In this document: in pieces, positions 8,298 through 15,999 of the stretch
Position numbering within the stretch: position 1 is the first letter of the stretch
Layout of the letters: every line of letters begins with the position of its first letter
Assembly: GCA_031269995.1 (NCBI GenBank)
Contig: JAISYI010000012.1
Location: 1-34,469 of the forward strand
DNA from: Holosporaceae bacterium
GTDB taxonomy: Bacteria > Pseudomonadota > Alphaproteobacteria > UBA3830
Direction of reading: 5' to 3'
DNA length: 34,469 bases
The notes under the pieces: model-generated
What the model was told of the DNA's origin: nothing
Databases searched by the model: none
The model's input: only the letters and a program-made list of their open reading frames with translations
Program-made: the position numbers and the translations under genes

Positions 8298-10013
8298 ATG
8301 GCATCCGCGTTATTTCTTCATTACAAGGAACTGGTTGAAAGTTTCGTTGATCCTGATTTGCGGAAATTAGTGATGGTGGAGCCACCAAAGGAAGCCTCCT
8401 TCGGGGATTTTTCTACAAATATTGCCATGATTCTTGCTAAGAAGCTGTGTCGGAATCCAATGGATTTGGCGAGGGAGATCGGCGGAAAACTCCGTGGAAA
8501 CCAGTATTTTGAGGAAGTCGAGGAGAAGAATCCAGGATTTATTAACTGGCGTATTCCACGTCGAGTTTTGCTGGAACATATTCCACAGATGTGCATAAAA
8601 AGTTTTGGAAAATTCGATCTAGGAAAAAATCGTTCTATTAATATAGAGTATGTTTCTGCCAATCCCACTGGACCTATCCATGCAGGACATGTACGTGGAG
8701 CAGTCTCCGGGGACGTTTTGGCGAGACTGCTGGATTTTGTCGGGTACAGAGTTACCAGAGAATTTTATATCAACGATGCAGGAAAGCAGGTAGAGGTGCT
8801 GGCGCGGTCGTTGTATTTCAGATATTCGGAGCTACTTGGCAAGGCAAAAGAAGATTCTTCTATTGATTGCTATCCTGGCGAGTACCTTATAGACATCGCA
8901 CGCGACCTAATTTCCGAACATGGGGAAAAATTTGTCGATTGCGACGAGTCAAAGTGGCTGGATTTTTTCAAACGATATGCAATCTCAAATATAATGATCA
9001 ATATAAAAGAGGATTTAGCAGCGCTTGGTGTGCATCATGACGTTTTTTCATCCGAAAAAAAACTCATAGAGGATGGAGCCGTGGAGCGCTCTGTGGACTT
9101 TCTACGGGAGAAAGGATTTGTTTATCGAGGGATTCTTCCGCGTCCAAAGGGAGGTGATTCTGATGATTGGGAGGAGCGGGAGCAACTACTGTTTAAATCT
9201 ACTGCTTTCGGAGATGATTCAGACCGGCCGTTGCAAAAGTCGGACGGTTCGTGGACATATTTTGCATCGGATATTGCCTATCACATGGATAAAATCATCA
9301 GAAACTTCGATGAAATGGTGGATTTTTGGGGGGCCGACCACGGCGGGTATGTGAAACGTATGCAGGCAGCGGTCACTGCTCTTTCTGGCGGGCAGAAAGC
9401 CCTTGACGTGCGCATTGTGCAGCTAGTGAAACTTCTCGAGGGCGGTAAAGATGTAAAAATGTCTAAAAGGGCTGGAACCTTTGTGACGGCTCGAGATATT
9501 CTTGATAAAGTTGACAAAAATGTTATTCGTTTCATCATGCTAACACGCAGGGATGATGCCTCTTTGGACTTTGATTTTAAAAAAGTCGTCGATCAAAGCA
9601 GGGACAACCCAGTTTTCTACGTCCAGTATGCCTATGCCAGGAGCCACTCTGTAATGAAATTGTTCCGTAAGACTTTTCCCATGACTTGCATTCCATCTGC
9701 TGACAAAGTGGATTTTGATTTGCTGGATAGCAGCGATGTAGAACTTGCGAAAATCCTCTCGGATTGGCCAAGGCAGGTGATAATGGCCGCTAACAAACGT
9801 GAGCCGCACAGAATTGTCTTCTTTCTGCTGGATTTGGCAGCAGTCTTTCATTCCATTTGGAATCAGGGAAATGAGAACGCCATGCTACGCTTTATTCTTC
9901 CAGATGATCTGGAGAAAACTCGTGCTAGAGTGGTACTATTAGGTGCTCTACAAAATGTGCTGGAGTCCGCCTTTGATATCATCGGTGCAACACTGGTTGA
10001 GGAACTGAGATAA
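8298..10013 (+). CDS. argS: Arginyl-tRNA synthetase
   Basis: Class I synthetase charging tRNA-Arg, 571 residues. The N-terminal additional domain (about 1-100) is followed by SANPTGPIHAGHVRG with the HIGH-type motif at residues 128-131, and the KMSK-type loop KMSKRAGTF lies at 387-395. A DALR anticodon-binding domain ends the protein. The start has a very strong AGGAGGG seven bases upstream of ATG. The SPOR-domain gene begins one base after the stop, as in the argS-SPOR pair common in alphaproteobacteria. Confidence 0.98.
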   Translation: MASALFLHYKELVESFVDPDLRKLVMVEPPKEASFGDFSTNIAMILAKKLCRNPMDLAREIGGKLRGNQYFEEVEEKNPGFINWRIPRRVLLEHIPQMCIKSFGKFDLGKNRSINIEYVSANPTGPIHAGHVRGAVSGDVLARLLDFVGYRVTREFYINDAGKQVEVLARSLYFRYSELLGKAKEDSSIDCYPGEYLIDIARDLISEHGEKFVDCDESKWLDFFKRYAISNIMINIKEDLAALGVHHDVFSSEKKLIEDGAVERSVDFLREKGFVYRGILPRPKGGDSDDWEEREQLLFKSTAFGDDSDRPLQKSDGSWTYFASDIAYHMDKIIRNFDEMVDFWGADHGGYVKRMQAAVTALSGGQKALDVRIVQLVKLLEGGKDVKMSKRAGTFVTARDILDKVDKNVIRFIMLTRRDDASLDFDFKKVVDQSRDNPVFYVQYAYARSHSVMKLFRKTFPMTCIPSADKVDFDLLDSSDVELAKILSDWPRQVIMAANKREPHRIVFFLLDLAAVFHSIWNQGNENAMLRFILPDDLEKTRARVVLLGALQNVLESAFDIIGATLVEELR

Positions 10014-10014
10014 C

Positions 10015-10872
10015 ATGTGCCCATTCATAGATGAGGACGATGTGGAAGAGGGCTATTTAGCAACCAACAAAACTTCCGATAGTGGAGACAGCTTACGCAC
10101 TCATTTTTTCGGAAATAATCGCAGGTTTATTTTGATTGGAGGTGGAGCGGCGCTGTTCGCCTTCAGCATAGCTGCCTACCTCATGTGTTCCAGCTCAAAA
10201 CCAATTAATCTGGAGGAGTTGCCTGTTATTAGCGCAGATGATGCCCCATTCAAAATAAAGCCAGAAAAAAACGAAGTTGTGCAACATCAGGATAAAACAG
10301 TCTACGATAATATTTCCGGAGACAGGCGCAAGGTGGAGGAAAAGATTGTCAAAGCCTCCGAGGAGGAGGTTCTTTCCATTCCGGAAATTGATAAAGGAGA
10401 GACTCTTTCAGAGGAGGAAAAGCGTAGTATAATTCAGGCCTTTGAGGAGCTTGCTCCGGAAAAGGAATATCAGATCAAATATGTAAAGAAGGGTAAAGCG
10501 AGGGCAAGCGGATCTCGTGGACTGACAGTTGTGGAAGAGGATGTTTCTCACCGGATAGGAATGAACGCGCAGAAGCATCAAAACTCTGTGAGTGACGATG
10601 ACTCTAGCGGAGGGGGGACTCGGGTAGGAAGCATTATGGTACAAATTTCCTCAGTTATGACACGACCGGCAGCTGAAGCAGAGTATCAGCGTCTCCTAGT
10701 GAAGAATAGATTTCTAAGGGGACTTGGAAAAAAGGTTATCAAAGTGGATCTTGGGGAACGGAAGGGTGTCAGGTATCGGGTCCAGGTAGGTCCATTTAAG
10801 AACAGGGACGATGCAGGACGGGTTGTTGCTGCCATGAAGAAGAATGGCTTTTCTGCCTATATCTCAAAATGA
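10015..10872 (+). CDS. SPOR-domain inner-membrane protein (cell-division type)
   Basis: Bitopic membrane protein with a short cytosolic N-terminus, one transmembrane helix (about residues 38-60, FILIGGGAALFAFSIAAYL), a long acidic and lysine-rich periplasmic linker, and a C-terminal SPOR domain (about 208-285). The SPOR domain shows IMVQISS, YRVQVGPFKNRDDA and a closing GFSAYISK strand. SPOR domains bind glycan strands stripped of stem peptides at the septum, so a role at the division site is inferred. It abuts argS and its stop overlaps the rsmE start. nagZ and scpAB, which normally follow in alphaproteobacteria, are missing. Confidence 0.85.
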   Translation: MCPFIDEDDVEEGYLATNKTSDSGDSLRTHFFGNNRRFILIGGGAALFAFSIAAYLMCSSSKPINLEELPVISADDAPFKIKPEKNEVVQHQDKTVYDNISGDRRKVEEKIVKASEEEVLSIPEIDKGETLSEEEKRSIIQAFEELAPEKEYQIKYVKKGKARASGSRGLTVVEEDVSHRIGMNAQKHQNSVSDDDSSGGGTRVGSIMVQISSVMTRPAAEAEYQRLLVKNRFLRGLGKKVIKVDLGERKGVRYRVQVGPFKNRDDAGRVVAAMKKNGFSAYISK

Positions 10873-11579
10873 AACATATCCCCAGATTCTACGTTGAGGC
10901 TAATTTTGCCAAAGACGACGATGTAATTCTTTCGGTTGATCAAATGCATCACGCCAACAGAGTGCTGCGGTTTACTACGGGAGATGTCGTTCGAATATTC
11001 AATTCCTGGGATGGAGAATGGGATTGCACGATCACGAGTTTAAAACAAAGGACCGTAAGATGCATTTCACAATTACGTGGTCGAATTAATGGGAAAGAAG
11101 AGCGGGGGGCGATCATCGCTTGTGCATTGATCAACCCAAAAAGATTTGATTTTTTTCTGGAGAAAGCCACAGAGCTGGGGGCCAGAGAGATTATTCCAAT
11201 TATGTCCACGTATGTCCAACATTGTGATTTTAATCTGAGGAAAGCTCTACGTAAAGTTACGCAGGCCGGCGAGCAATCGAACCGCCTTTCTATTCCGTCT
11301 TTGAGGAATGTTATGAACTTAGAGGATTTACTTCAAAACTATTCCCCAAGTTACAAAATTTTGGTCGGCGATGAGGGATTTTCCAGCCCAAATTTGGGAA
11401 GCGTTTTGGAAGAAAAATGTGTCTTTTTGGTAGGTCCAGAGGGTGGTTTTTCAAATGAAGAGCACAACTTATTCGAGAAGTTCTCAGGCATAAAAAAGTT
11501 CTCTTCCGGAAAAAACATCTTGAGGAGTGAAACTGCAGCAGCAGCGTTTCTGGCGATTTGGAATGACAAATTTATGTAG
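10869..11579 (+). CDS. rsmE: 16S rRNA m3U1498 methyltransferase RsmE
   Basis: SPOUT-class methyltransferase that methylates N3 of U1498 in 16S rRNA within the assembled small subunit. The 236 residues have normal length. The N-terminal PUA-like domain includes HANRVLRFTTGD, and the SAM-binding trefoil knot is marked by LVGPEGGFSNEE and ILRSETAAAAFLAIW. Its ATG overlaps the stop of the SPOR gene (ATGA), which indicates translational coupling within the leuS-to-rsmE strand run. Confidence 0.95.
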   Translation: MKHIPRFYVEANFAKDDDVILSVDQMHHANRVLRFTTGDVVRIFNSWDGEWDCTITSLKQRTVRCISQLRGRINGKEERGAIIACALINPKRFDFFLEKATELGAREIIPIMSTYVQHCDFNLRKALRKVTQAGEQSNRLSIPSLRNVMNLEDLLQNYSPSYKILVGDEGFSSPNLGSVLEEKCVFLVGPEGGFSNEEHNLFEKFSGIKKFSSGKNILRSETAAAAFLAIWNDKFM

Positions 11580-11681
11580 TTTTATTGTTGTATTGCTCAA
11601 TCATGAGTGGTATAAGTTTTCTGTCATGGTTAATTAAATTTTTATGCAGGTGGTATATACTAGAGGGAAAGGAGAGGGGAA

Positions 11682-12158
11682 ATGAAGGGGTATTATCTAG
11701 AAACGATATCGCTTATTGAGCGTCTACATAGGCAGTTTCTTGAGGTTATTAAGTGCGAGTTGGATTCCATGAAGGTTGATGATATAAACAACGTTCAGGT
11801 ACTGGTTTTGTACAATCTTGGTGGGGAGCAGATTTCCATCGGAGAACTTACTACGAGGGGCTGTTATCTTGGCTCCAATGTTTCCTATAATTTGAAGAAA
11901 ATGGTACAGTATGGTTATATCGATCAGATTACATCTAAACATGATAAGCGCTCATATATAATCAAACTATCGACCAAAGGAATGTCTCTTTATAAGAAAA
12001 TCGATGCCGCCCTCGATAAACACATCGCGATCATGGAAAAAGAGGGGGTTAGTGGTATGAAGGAATTCGTTGAAAAACTGCGAGAAATAGAGGTTTTTTG
12101 GAGTGGCTTATCTGTTCAAAGGTTGCGTTTTGACACTGCACAAAAAAGAACAAAATAG
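11682..12158 (+). CDS. MarR-family winged-helix regulator, LdtR-like
   Basis: DNA-binding regulator of 158 residues. The core INNVQVLVLYNLGGEQISIGE, the recognition helix region YLGSNVSYNLKKMVQYGYI and the wing SKHDKRSYIIKLSTKG match from memory the alphaproteobacterial MarR subgroup that includes LdtR, which controls an L,D-transpeptidase and stress tolerance in Liberibacter and rhizobia. The subgroup assignment is from recognition of these motifs, not from a search. The start is preceded by a purine-rich ribosome binding site (AGGAGAGGGG), and a TATACT box lies 21 bases before it. No obvious target gene is adjacent; dacA, a peptidoglycan carboxypeptidase, is two kilobases away. Confidence 0.82.
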   Translation: MKGYYLETISLIERLHRQFLEVIKCELDSMKVDDINNVQVLVLYNLGGEQISIGELTTRGCYLGSNVSYNLKKMVQYGYIDQITSKHDKRSYIIKLSTKGMSLYKKIDAALDKHIAIMEKEGVSGMKEFVEKLREIEVFWSGLSVQRLRFDTAQKRTK

Positions 12159-12317
12159 GCTAAGCTTGATTGTCCAGGAGGATGCGGAAACGATCTGTTT
12201 TCTGCTGTAGTATGTTTTTTTGGAAGGAGCTTTTCATTGACGTTTGTGTGAGGTAGCTCCAGGTGCGGATAAAAATCTGGTGTCGACTAACTAATTGCTT
12301 ATTTCTGAAAGAATCAT

Positions 12318-12662
12318 CTAGTCCTGATTGGTTGAATTATCTGCTGGGTTTGGGACTAAAGATTCGATACTTCCATATGGATTGTATGTGTCCTCTTTGG
12401 TAAAATCCTCTATATTCTCTTCCATGTCTTTGAGAGAAGGAAACGTTCTGAATTCACTGATGGTACTTTCTTCCAAACCTTCTATGGAAACCGACTTGGC
12501 TGCGATTTCTCGCAGCGCAACGACTGGCTTCTTCCCCTCTCTATTTTTAAGGGTGATGACATCTCCTCCTATGATTTGCCTCGCTCGCTGGGCTGCGAAA
12601 ACTACCAGGTCAAACCTATTGGCAACGACCTTCTCGCAATCTTCTATCATCACTCTTGCCAT
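12318..12662 (-). CDS. rpoZ: RNA polymerase omega subunit
   Basis: Small RNA polymerase subunit that supports assembly of beta-prime and forms part of the ppGpp site. MARVMIEDCEKVVANRFDLV and the downstream ARQI and PVVALREIA blocks are diagnostic. The chosen ATG gives the canonical MARV start; a GTG 15 bases upstream (12677) is also possible. After the conserved core (about 70 residues) there is an acidic tail of about 45 residues, as in other alphaproteobacterial omegas. The usual partner spoT/rsh is not adjacent; the gene faces the MarR gene end to end. Confidence 0.93.
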   Translation of the reverse strand: MARVMIEDCEKVVANRFDLVVFAAQRARQIIGGDVITLKNREGKKPVVALREIAAKSVSIEGLEESTISEFRTFPSLKDMEENIEDFTKEDTYNPYGSIESLVPNPADNSTNQD

Positions 12663-12712
12663 AATACCTGCTCTCACGCTCCACCTCTCAAATCTTACTA
12701 CACTTTGAGAAG

Positions 12713-12880
12713 CTATTCAATCAATGGGGCTTGCCTGCCAAGAATCAAACAAAACGCTACGTCCGCTGCTTTCCACTCGTGCGTCAAGAACCGTCCCTCT
12801 TCAATTGCAACAACGCGATATATATCTAAGGCACGGTCTCGGTCGCCTATGCCTTGGCATATCTCGGCTCCGCTAATTGC
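12713..12880 (-). pseudogene. Possible coding remnant upstream of rpoZ (start-less open frame)
   Basis: The frame between a TAA at 12881 and a TAG at 12713 is open for 56 codons and has no ATG or GTG. Its translation has protein-like composition, with segments such as DRALDIYRVVAIEEGRF and THEWKAADVAF. It overlaps the last bases of the HELLH protein gene in another frame. It may be the tail of a decayed or displaced gene, but it could equally be chance; I do not recognise a family. Confidence 0.22.
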
Positions 12881-13883
12881 TTATCTGGGCCAGCGCCTTT
12901 ATTGCCTTCAGCAGCTGTGGGCTTGGTGCTTTCTTGTCTAATTTTATGCCTACCCCGTGTTCTATTCTTACTGCTTTGTATTTTTGCCGAAGCCTGTCAT
13001 TTTCGCTCGGGCCACGAGTTAGTGTCGGGATGCCCCGCCCGACCGTCACTCCCGTTATCCCAAATATCGCGGCCAGTTCCATGTCGCTCTGCACTAACCA
13101 CGCTAGCTCGCCCCTCTGACAGCCGTAGGCGTCCTCAAGTGCCGAAAGAACGTCGGTCCGAGCTTGTTCGCTGAACATGCAATAATCAGGGTCGGCCCTG
13201 TCTCGCAGCGCCTTGTCGCAGTGTAGCAACTCGTGGTATAACAGGTCCAAGGGCGACAGGCGGGTTTTTCTCGGCCGGAACTGTCGATCCCAAAGTAGTA
13301 TCTCGTCAGTGGTTCCGATTAGCGCGATCAACAGGTGAGGGACAGGAACCCTCAGCTCCGGCGTTAGCGTGTCCGAGATCAGTGCGACGCTGCCACCCCG
13401 GCCCAACGCGGCCGGGGCTTCCCCGTAAAGGCGCTGGCCCCACGCAAGTCTTTCCTCGTCGGTAGCGCCAACGACCAAGAAAAAAGCGGTGTCGTTGCGG
13501 AGTATGTTGGCCGTAAGGTCGGCCAGCAAGTCGCGCGCGTGCGGTGTCGGTCCGTTGGCTTTGTCCTCGAGAATCATGGCCTCTGCCGCTTCGGTTACCC
13601 GCCTGCGATGCTCATCCGTGAAACCCAGCAACCGCAGACGTTGGTTTCGTTGTTCCACCAGTGCCGATATTTCTTCGCCCGGAACTGTACTTCCGTCCCT
13701 TTCCACGACATACGCAGGATTACCCGGATTATTCCGCAGTAGTCCCTGAACCTCGCCAAAAGCTCTAGCGATCTTCCGGTCCTCCCCCGTTAATCCTCGC
13801 GGGCGTTTCATGCATTCCGAGTTGAGAAAACATAACGAGCAGAGCACCGCCCCACAAATTTCCTTAATTTTCATTATCTTCAT
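12873..13883 (-). CDS. Secreted protein with HELLH zinc-metalloprotease motif, GC-rich, probably acquired
   Basis: No family recognised with certainty. The 336-residue product starts with a signal-peptide-like stretch (MKIMKIKEICGAVLCSLCFL) ending near residue 24. An HELLH motif at residues 217-221, preceded by SPLDLLY, fits the HExxH zinc site of gluzincin-type metallopeptidases; the acidic helix that follows (SEQARTDVLSALEDAY) could supply a third ligand. The body is far richer in G+C than its neighbours: two 60-base samples counted by hand gave 63 percent (13021-13080) and 77 percent (13381-13440). The first 25 codons and the last 20 are AT-rich like the rest of the window. A near-consensus promoter and AGGAG lie upstream. 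An exported host-directed protease or effector is inferred, not shown. Confidence 0.72.
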   Translation of the reverse strand: MKIMKIKEICGAVLCSLCFLNSECMKRPRGLTGEDRKIARAFGEVQGLLRNNPGNPAYVVERDGSTVPGEEISALVEQRNQRLRLLGFTDEHRRRVTEAAEAMILEDKANGPTPHARDLLADLTANILRNDTAFFLVVGATDEERLAWGQRLYGEAPAALGRGGSVALISDTLTPELRVPVPHLLIALIGTTDEILLWDRQFRPRKTRLSPLDLLYHELLHCDKALRDRADPDYCMFSEQARTDVLSALEDAYGCQRGELAWLVQSDMELAAIFGITGVTVGRGIPTLTRGPSENDRLRQKYKAVRIEHGVGIKLDKKAPSPQLLKAIKALAQISN

Positions 13884-13928
13884 CGTAGTCGGCTCCTAAC
13901 TTTTTAAAAAAATACCCCCATGAAGGAA

Positions 13929-13957
13929 AAGATACATAAATATTTTTTTATAGTCAA
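13929..13957 (-). promoter_or_regulatory. Sigma-70-type promoter for the HELLH protein gene
   Basis: On the minus strand TTGACT (13957-13952), a 17-base spacer and TATCTT (13934-13929) form a near-consensus promoter. It lies about 45 bases before the ATG at 13883, with AGGAG at about 13893-13897 between them. The spacer is almost purely A and T. Confidence 0.6.
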
Positions 13958-14056
13958 GTCTCGTTTTCTGTAGCTTCTCTTGCCGTCTGGATACTGGTAT
14001 CATTCATGTATTCGTTGAATGGTTTGTTCAACAGGGTAGATGAGGATAGAGAAAAT

Positions 14057-15202
14057 ATGAGGAATATCTCAATTTGGTTGGCAGTCGCAGCTTTTTTCAA
14101 CGTAGAATCAGCCAAACATAGGGCGAAGGAGCTACCGCAGAATTCACTAGGAGCGAAGCAGGCTATTGTGATTGACAACGAAACTGGTGAGTGCATTTAT
14201 GAAGAGAATGGAGATGAGCGCTGTCCTCCATCTTCTATGACAAAGCTCATGACTTTGTACATATTATTTGAAGCAATTATCCTCGGCCGTATAGGAATGG
14301 ATGATGAGTTTCCCGTCAGTAAGGCTGCCCAGAAAATGACTGGATCTAGAAGTTTTTTTAGTGCTGGCGCCATGGTGAAAGTAGAGGATCTTATCCGCAG
14401 CATCATTGTTCACTCCGGCAATGACGCTTGTATTGTCGTAGCCGAAGGAATTTCAGGTGATGTTGAAGCTTTCGTTGATGTAATGAACGAGAAAGTGAAG
14501 GAATTCGGTCTGCAGAATACACATTTCACAAATCCTTCGGGGCTGCCGGATGAGGAACACTACTCAACAGTTCACGATATTTCGGTTATTGTTAGGCGAA
14601 TTATCTCTGATTTTCCAGCGTTTTATCACTATTTTGCCGAGAAGTCCTTTACTATTAACTCCATAACACAGCAAAATCGCAATACTTTGCTTGGAAACAC
14701 TATGAAAGTGGATGGACTGAAGACTGGACGAACCGATGCTGGTGGATTTGGGGTCGCTGCTTCAGCGGAGAACGAGGGCAAGCGACTAATTGTGGTCGTC
14801 AATGGGTGTAAAACATCTCGATCCCGAGCCCGCGCCGCTAATAAGTTGCTGGCAAAAGGATTCGGTGAATACACTCCACTGAAAATTGCCGAGGCAGGGA
14901 AACCTGTTACTTCGATCTCGGTGTGGCTAGGAACCAAGGATCTCGTCAACCTGTGCACTCATGAAGATGTTATTGTTGCTATTTCTAAAAAACATCAAAA
15001 GTCGTTGAAAGTAGAAGCATATTTAAGAGAGCCTGTGGAAGCTCCTATCTCAATTGGAATGAAACTAGGAGAGCTGGTTTACAGCTATGGAAATGGAGTT
15101 ATAAAGAAAAAGGATTTATTGGCCTGTAGTTCTGTCCCGCGAGCATGTTTTGCCCGAAGGGCAGAAATGTCTTTGAAAAGACTGATATTTGGTGAAAAGT
15201 AG
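14057..15202 (+). CDS. dacA: D-alanyl-D-alanine carboxypeptidase (PBP5/6 type, S11)
   Basis: Periplasmic low-molecular-mass penicillin-binding protein that trims the terminal D-alanine from peptidoglycan pentapeptides. The three active-site motifs are SMTK (S60, K63), SGN (120-122) and KTG (222-224) within DGLKTGRTDAGG. A signal peptide precedes them (MRNISIWLAVAAFF.VESA). The start at 14057 makes that signal peptide begin properly and has GAGGATAGAG upstream; an in-frame ATG at 14006 would add 17 residues without a ribosome binding site. A smaller C-terminal domain is kept, but the last residues (after GNGVIKKKDLL) do not form a clear amphipathic membrane anchor. tmk follows, as is common in alphaproteobacteria. 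Confidence 0.93.
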   Translation: MRNISIWLAVAAFFNVESAKHRAKELPQNSLGAKQAIVIDNETGECIYEENGDERCPPSSMTKLMTLYILFEAIILGRIGMDDEFPVSKAAQKMTGSRSFFSAGAMVKVEDLIRSIIVHSGNDACIVVAEGISGDVEAFVDVMNEKVKEFGLQNTHFTNPSGLPDEEHYSTVHDISVIVRRIISDFPAFYHYFAEKSFTINSITQQNRNTLLGNTMKVDGLKTGRTDAGGFGVAASAENEGKRLIVVVNGCKTSRSRARAANKLLAKGFGEYTPLKIAEAGKPVTSISVWLGTKDLVNLCTHEDVIVAISKKHQKSLKVEAYLREPVEAPISIGMKLGELVYSYGNGVIKKKDLLACSSVPRACFARRAEMSLKRLIFGEK

Positions 15203-15300
15203 GGATTTATCGATCCTTTCTGATAGAGCAATTCTGCTGAAGAAGATGAAAAAAGATTGAGTTGGTGGCATTGGAGAATGCATAGACAGGTAGAAAAAAC

Positions 15301-15966
15301 GTGAATGAAAGAACCGATAGAGGGAGATTTGTCTCTTTTGAGGGCGGGGAAGGCGTTGGAAAAACCACCCAAGTGAAGCTTCTAGCCCAGAGATTATCGA
15401 ATCTCAATGTGAAGGTCCAAATCACCAGGGAGCCTGGTGGAGGCAAAATTGGCGAACTGTTGAGGCAGATTTTGAAACAATCTTCGGAAATTGATCCGTT
15501 TTGTGAGCTGTTACTTATATTTGCTGCGCGGCGGGATCATTTTGTAAAATTTATCCAGCCGTGGATGGGCGAAGGATACATTGTCCTATGTGATAGGTTT
15601 TACGATTCATCGCTGGTATATCAGGGGCTTCTCAGAGGAATTCCCATAGAAGATATCATGGAATTAAAGCGGATTACCATCGGAGACTTCGAGCCAGATC
15701 TGACAATAATCCTGGACGCGGATATTGACGTATCGATCTCCAGAATTATGGAACGTTCTTCGACAAATGATAGGTACGATAGGATGGATCGTCAAGAATA
15801 TAGCATTATTCGTCGTGGGTTTTGCCAATTGGCGGAGATTTTTTCATTCCGATCCGTGCTCATAAATGCAAAAGGATCTGTAAATGTCGTTTCCTCTAGA
15901 ATTTGGAAAGAATTCGACAAAAGGATAAAGTTTCAACCAATAATTAATCCACCATGGCTAGAATAG
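15301..15966 (+). CDS. tmk: Thymidylate kinase
   Basis: Phosphorylates dTMP to dTDP for DNA synthesis. The P-loop is GGEGVGKTT (residues 15-23), TREPGGG is the dTMP-binding DR/E-type loop, and CDRFYDSSLVYQG is the conserved DR(Y/F) block. The lid region contains SISRIMERSSTNDRYDR. 221 residues is normal. The start is GTG; AGG lies eleven bases ahead, so the ribosome binding site is weak. In alphaproteobacteria holB, the delta-prime clamp-loader gene, usually follows; here an exported S9-like protein follows instead. Confidence 0.95.
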   Translation: MNERTDRGRFVSFEGGEGVGKTTQVKLLAQRLSNLNVKVQITREPGGGKIGELLRQILKQSSEIDPFCELLLIFAARRDHFVKFIQPWMGEGYIVLCDRFYDSSLVYQGLLRGIPIEDIMELKRITIGDFEPDLTIILDADIDVSISRIMERSSTNDRYDRMDRQEYSIIRRGFCQLAEIFSFRSVLINAKGSVNVVSSRIWKEFDKRIKFQPIINPPWLE

Positions 15967-15999
15967 AGCAGTAATTTTCTAGACTCATGGGGAAATGAG

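Noticed and set aside
12226-12261. Inverted repeat GGAGCT...AGCTCC between the MarR gene and rpoZ as a terminator
   Set aside because: The loop is about 24 bases and no T-run follows on either strand.
12854-13174. Several plus-strand open frames across the GC-rich gene (also 13489-13749)
   Set aside because: High GC leaves few stops in all frames; the products are Arg/Ser/Pro-rich shadows without ribosome binding sites.
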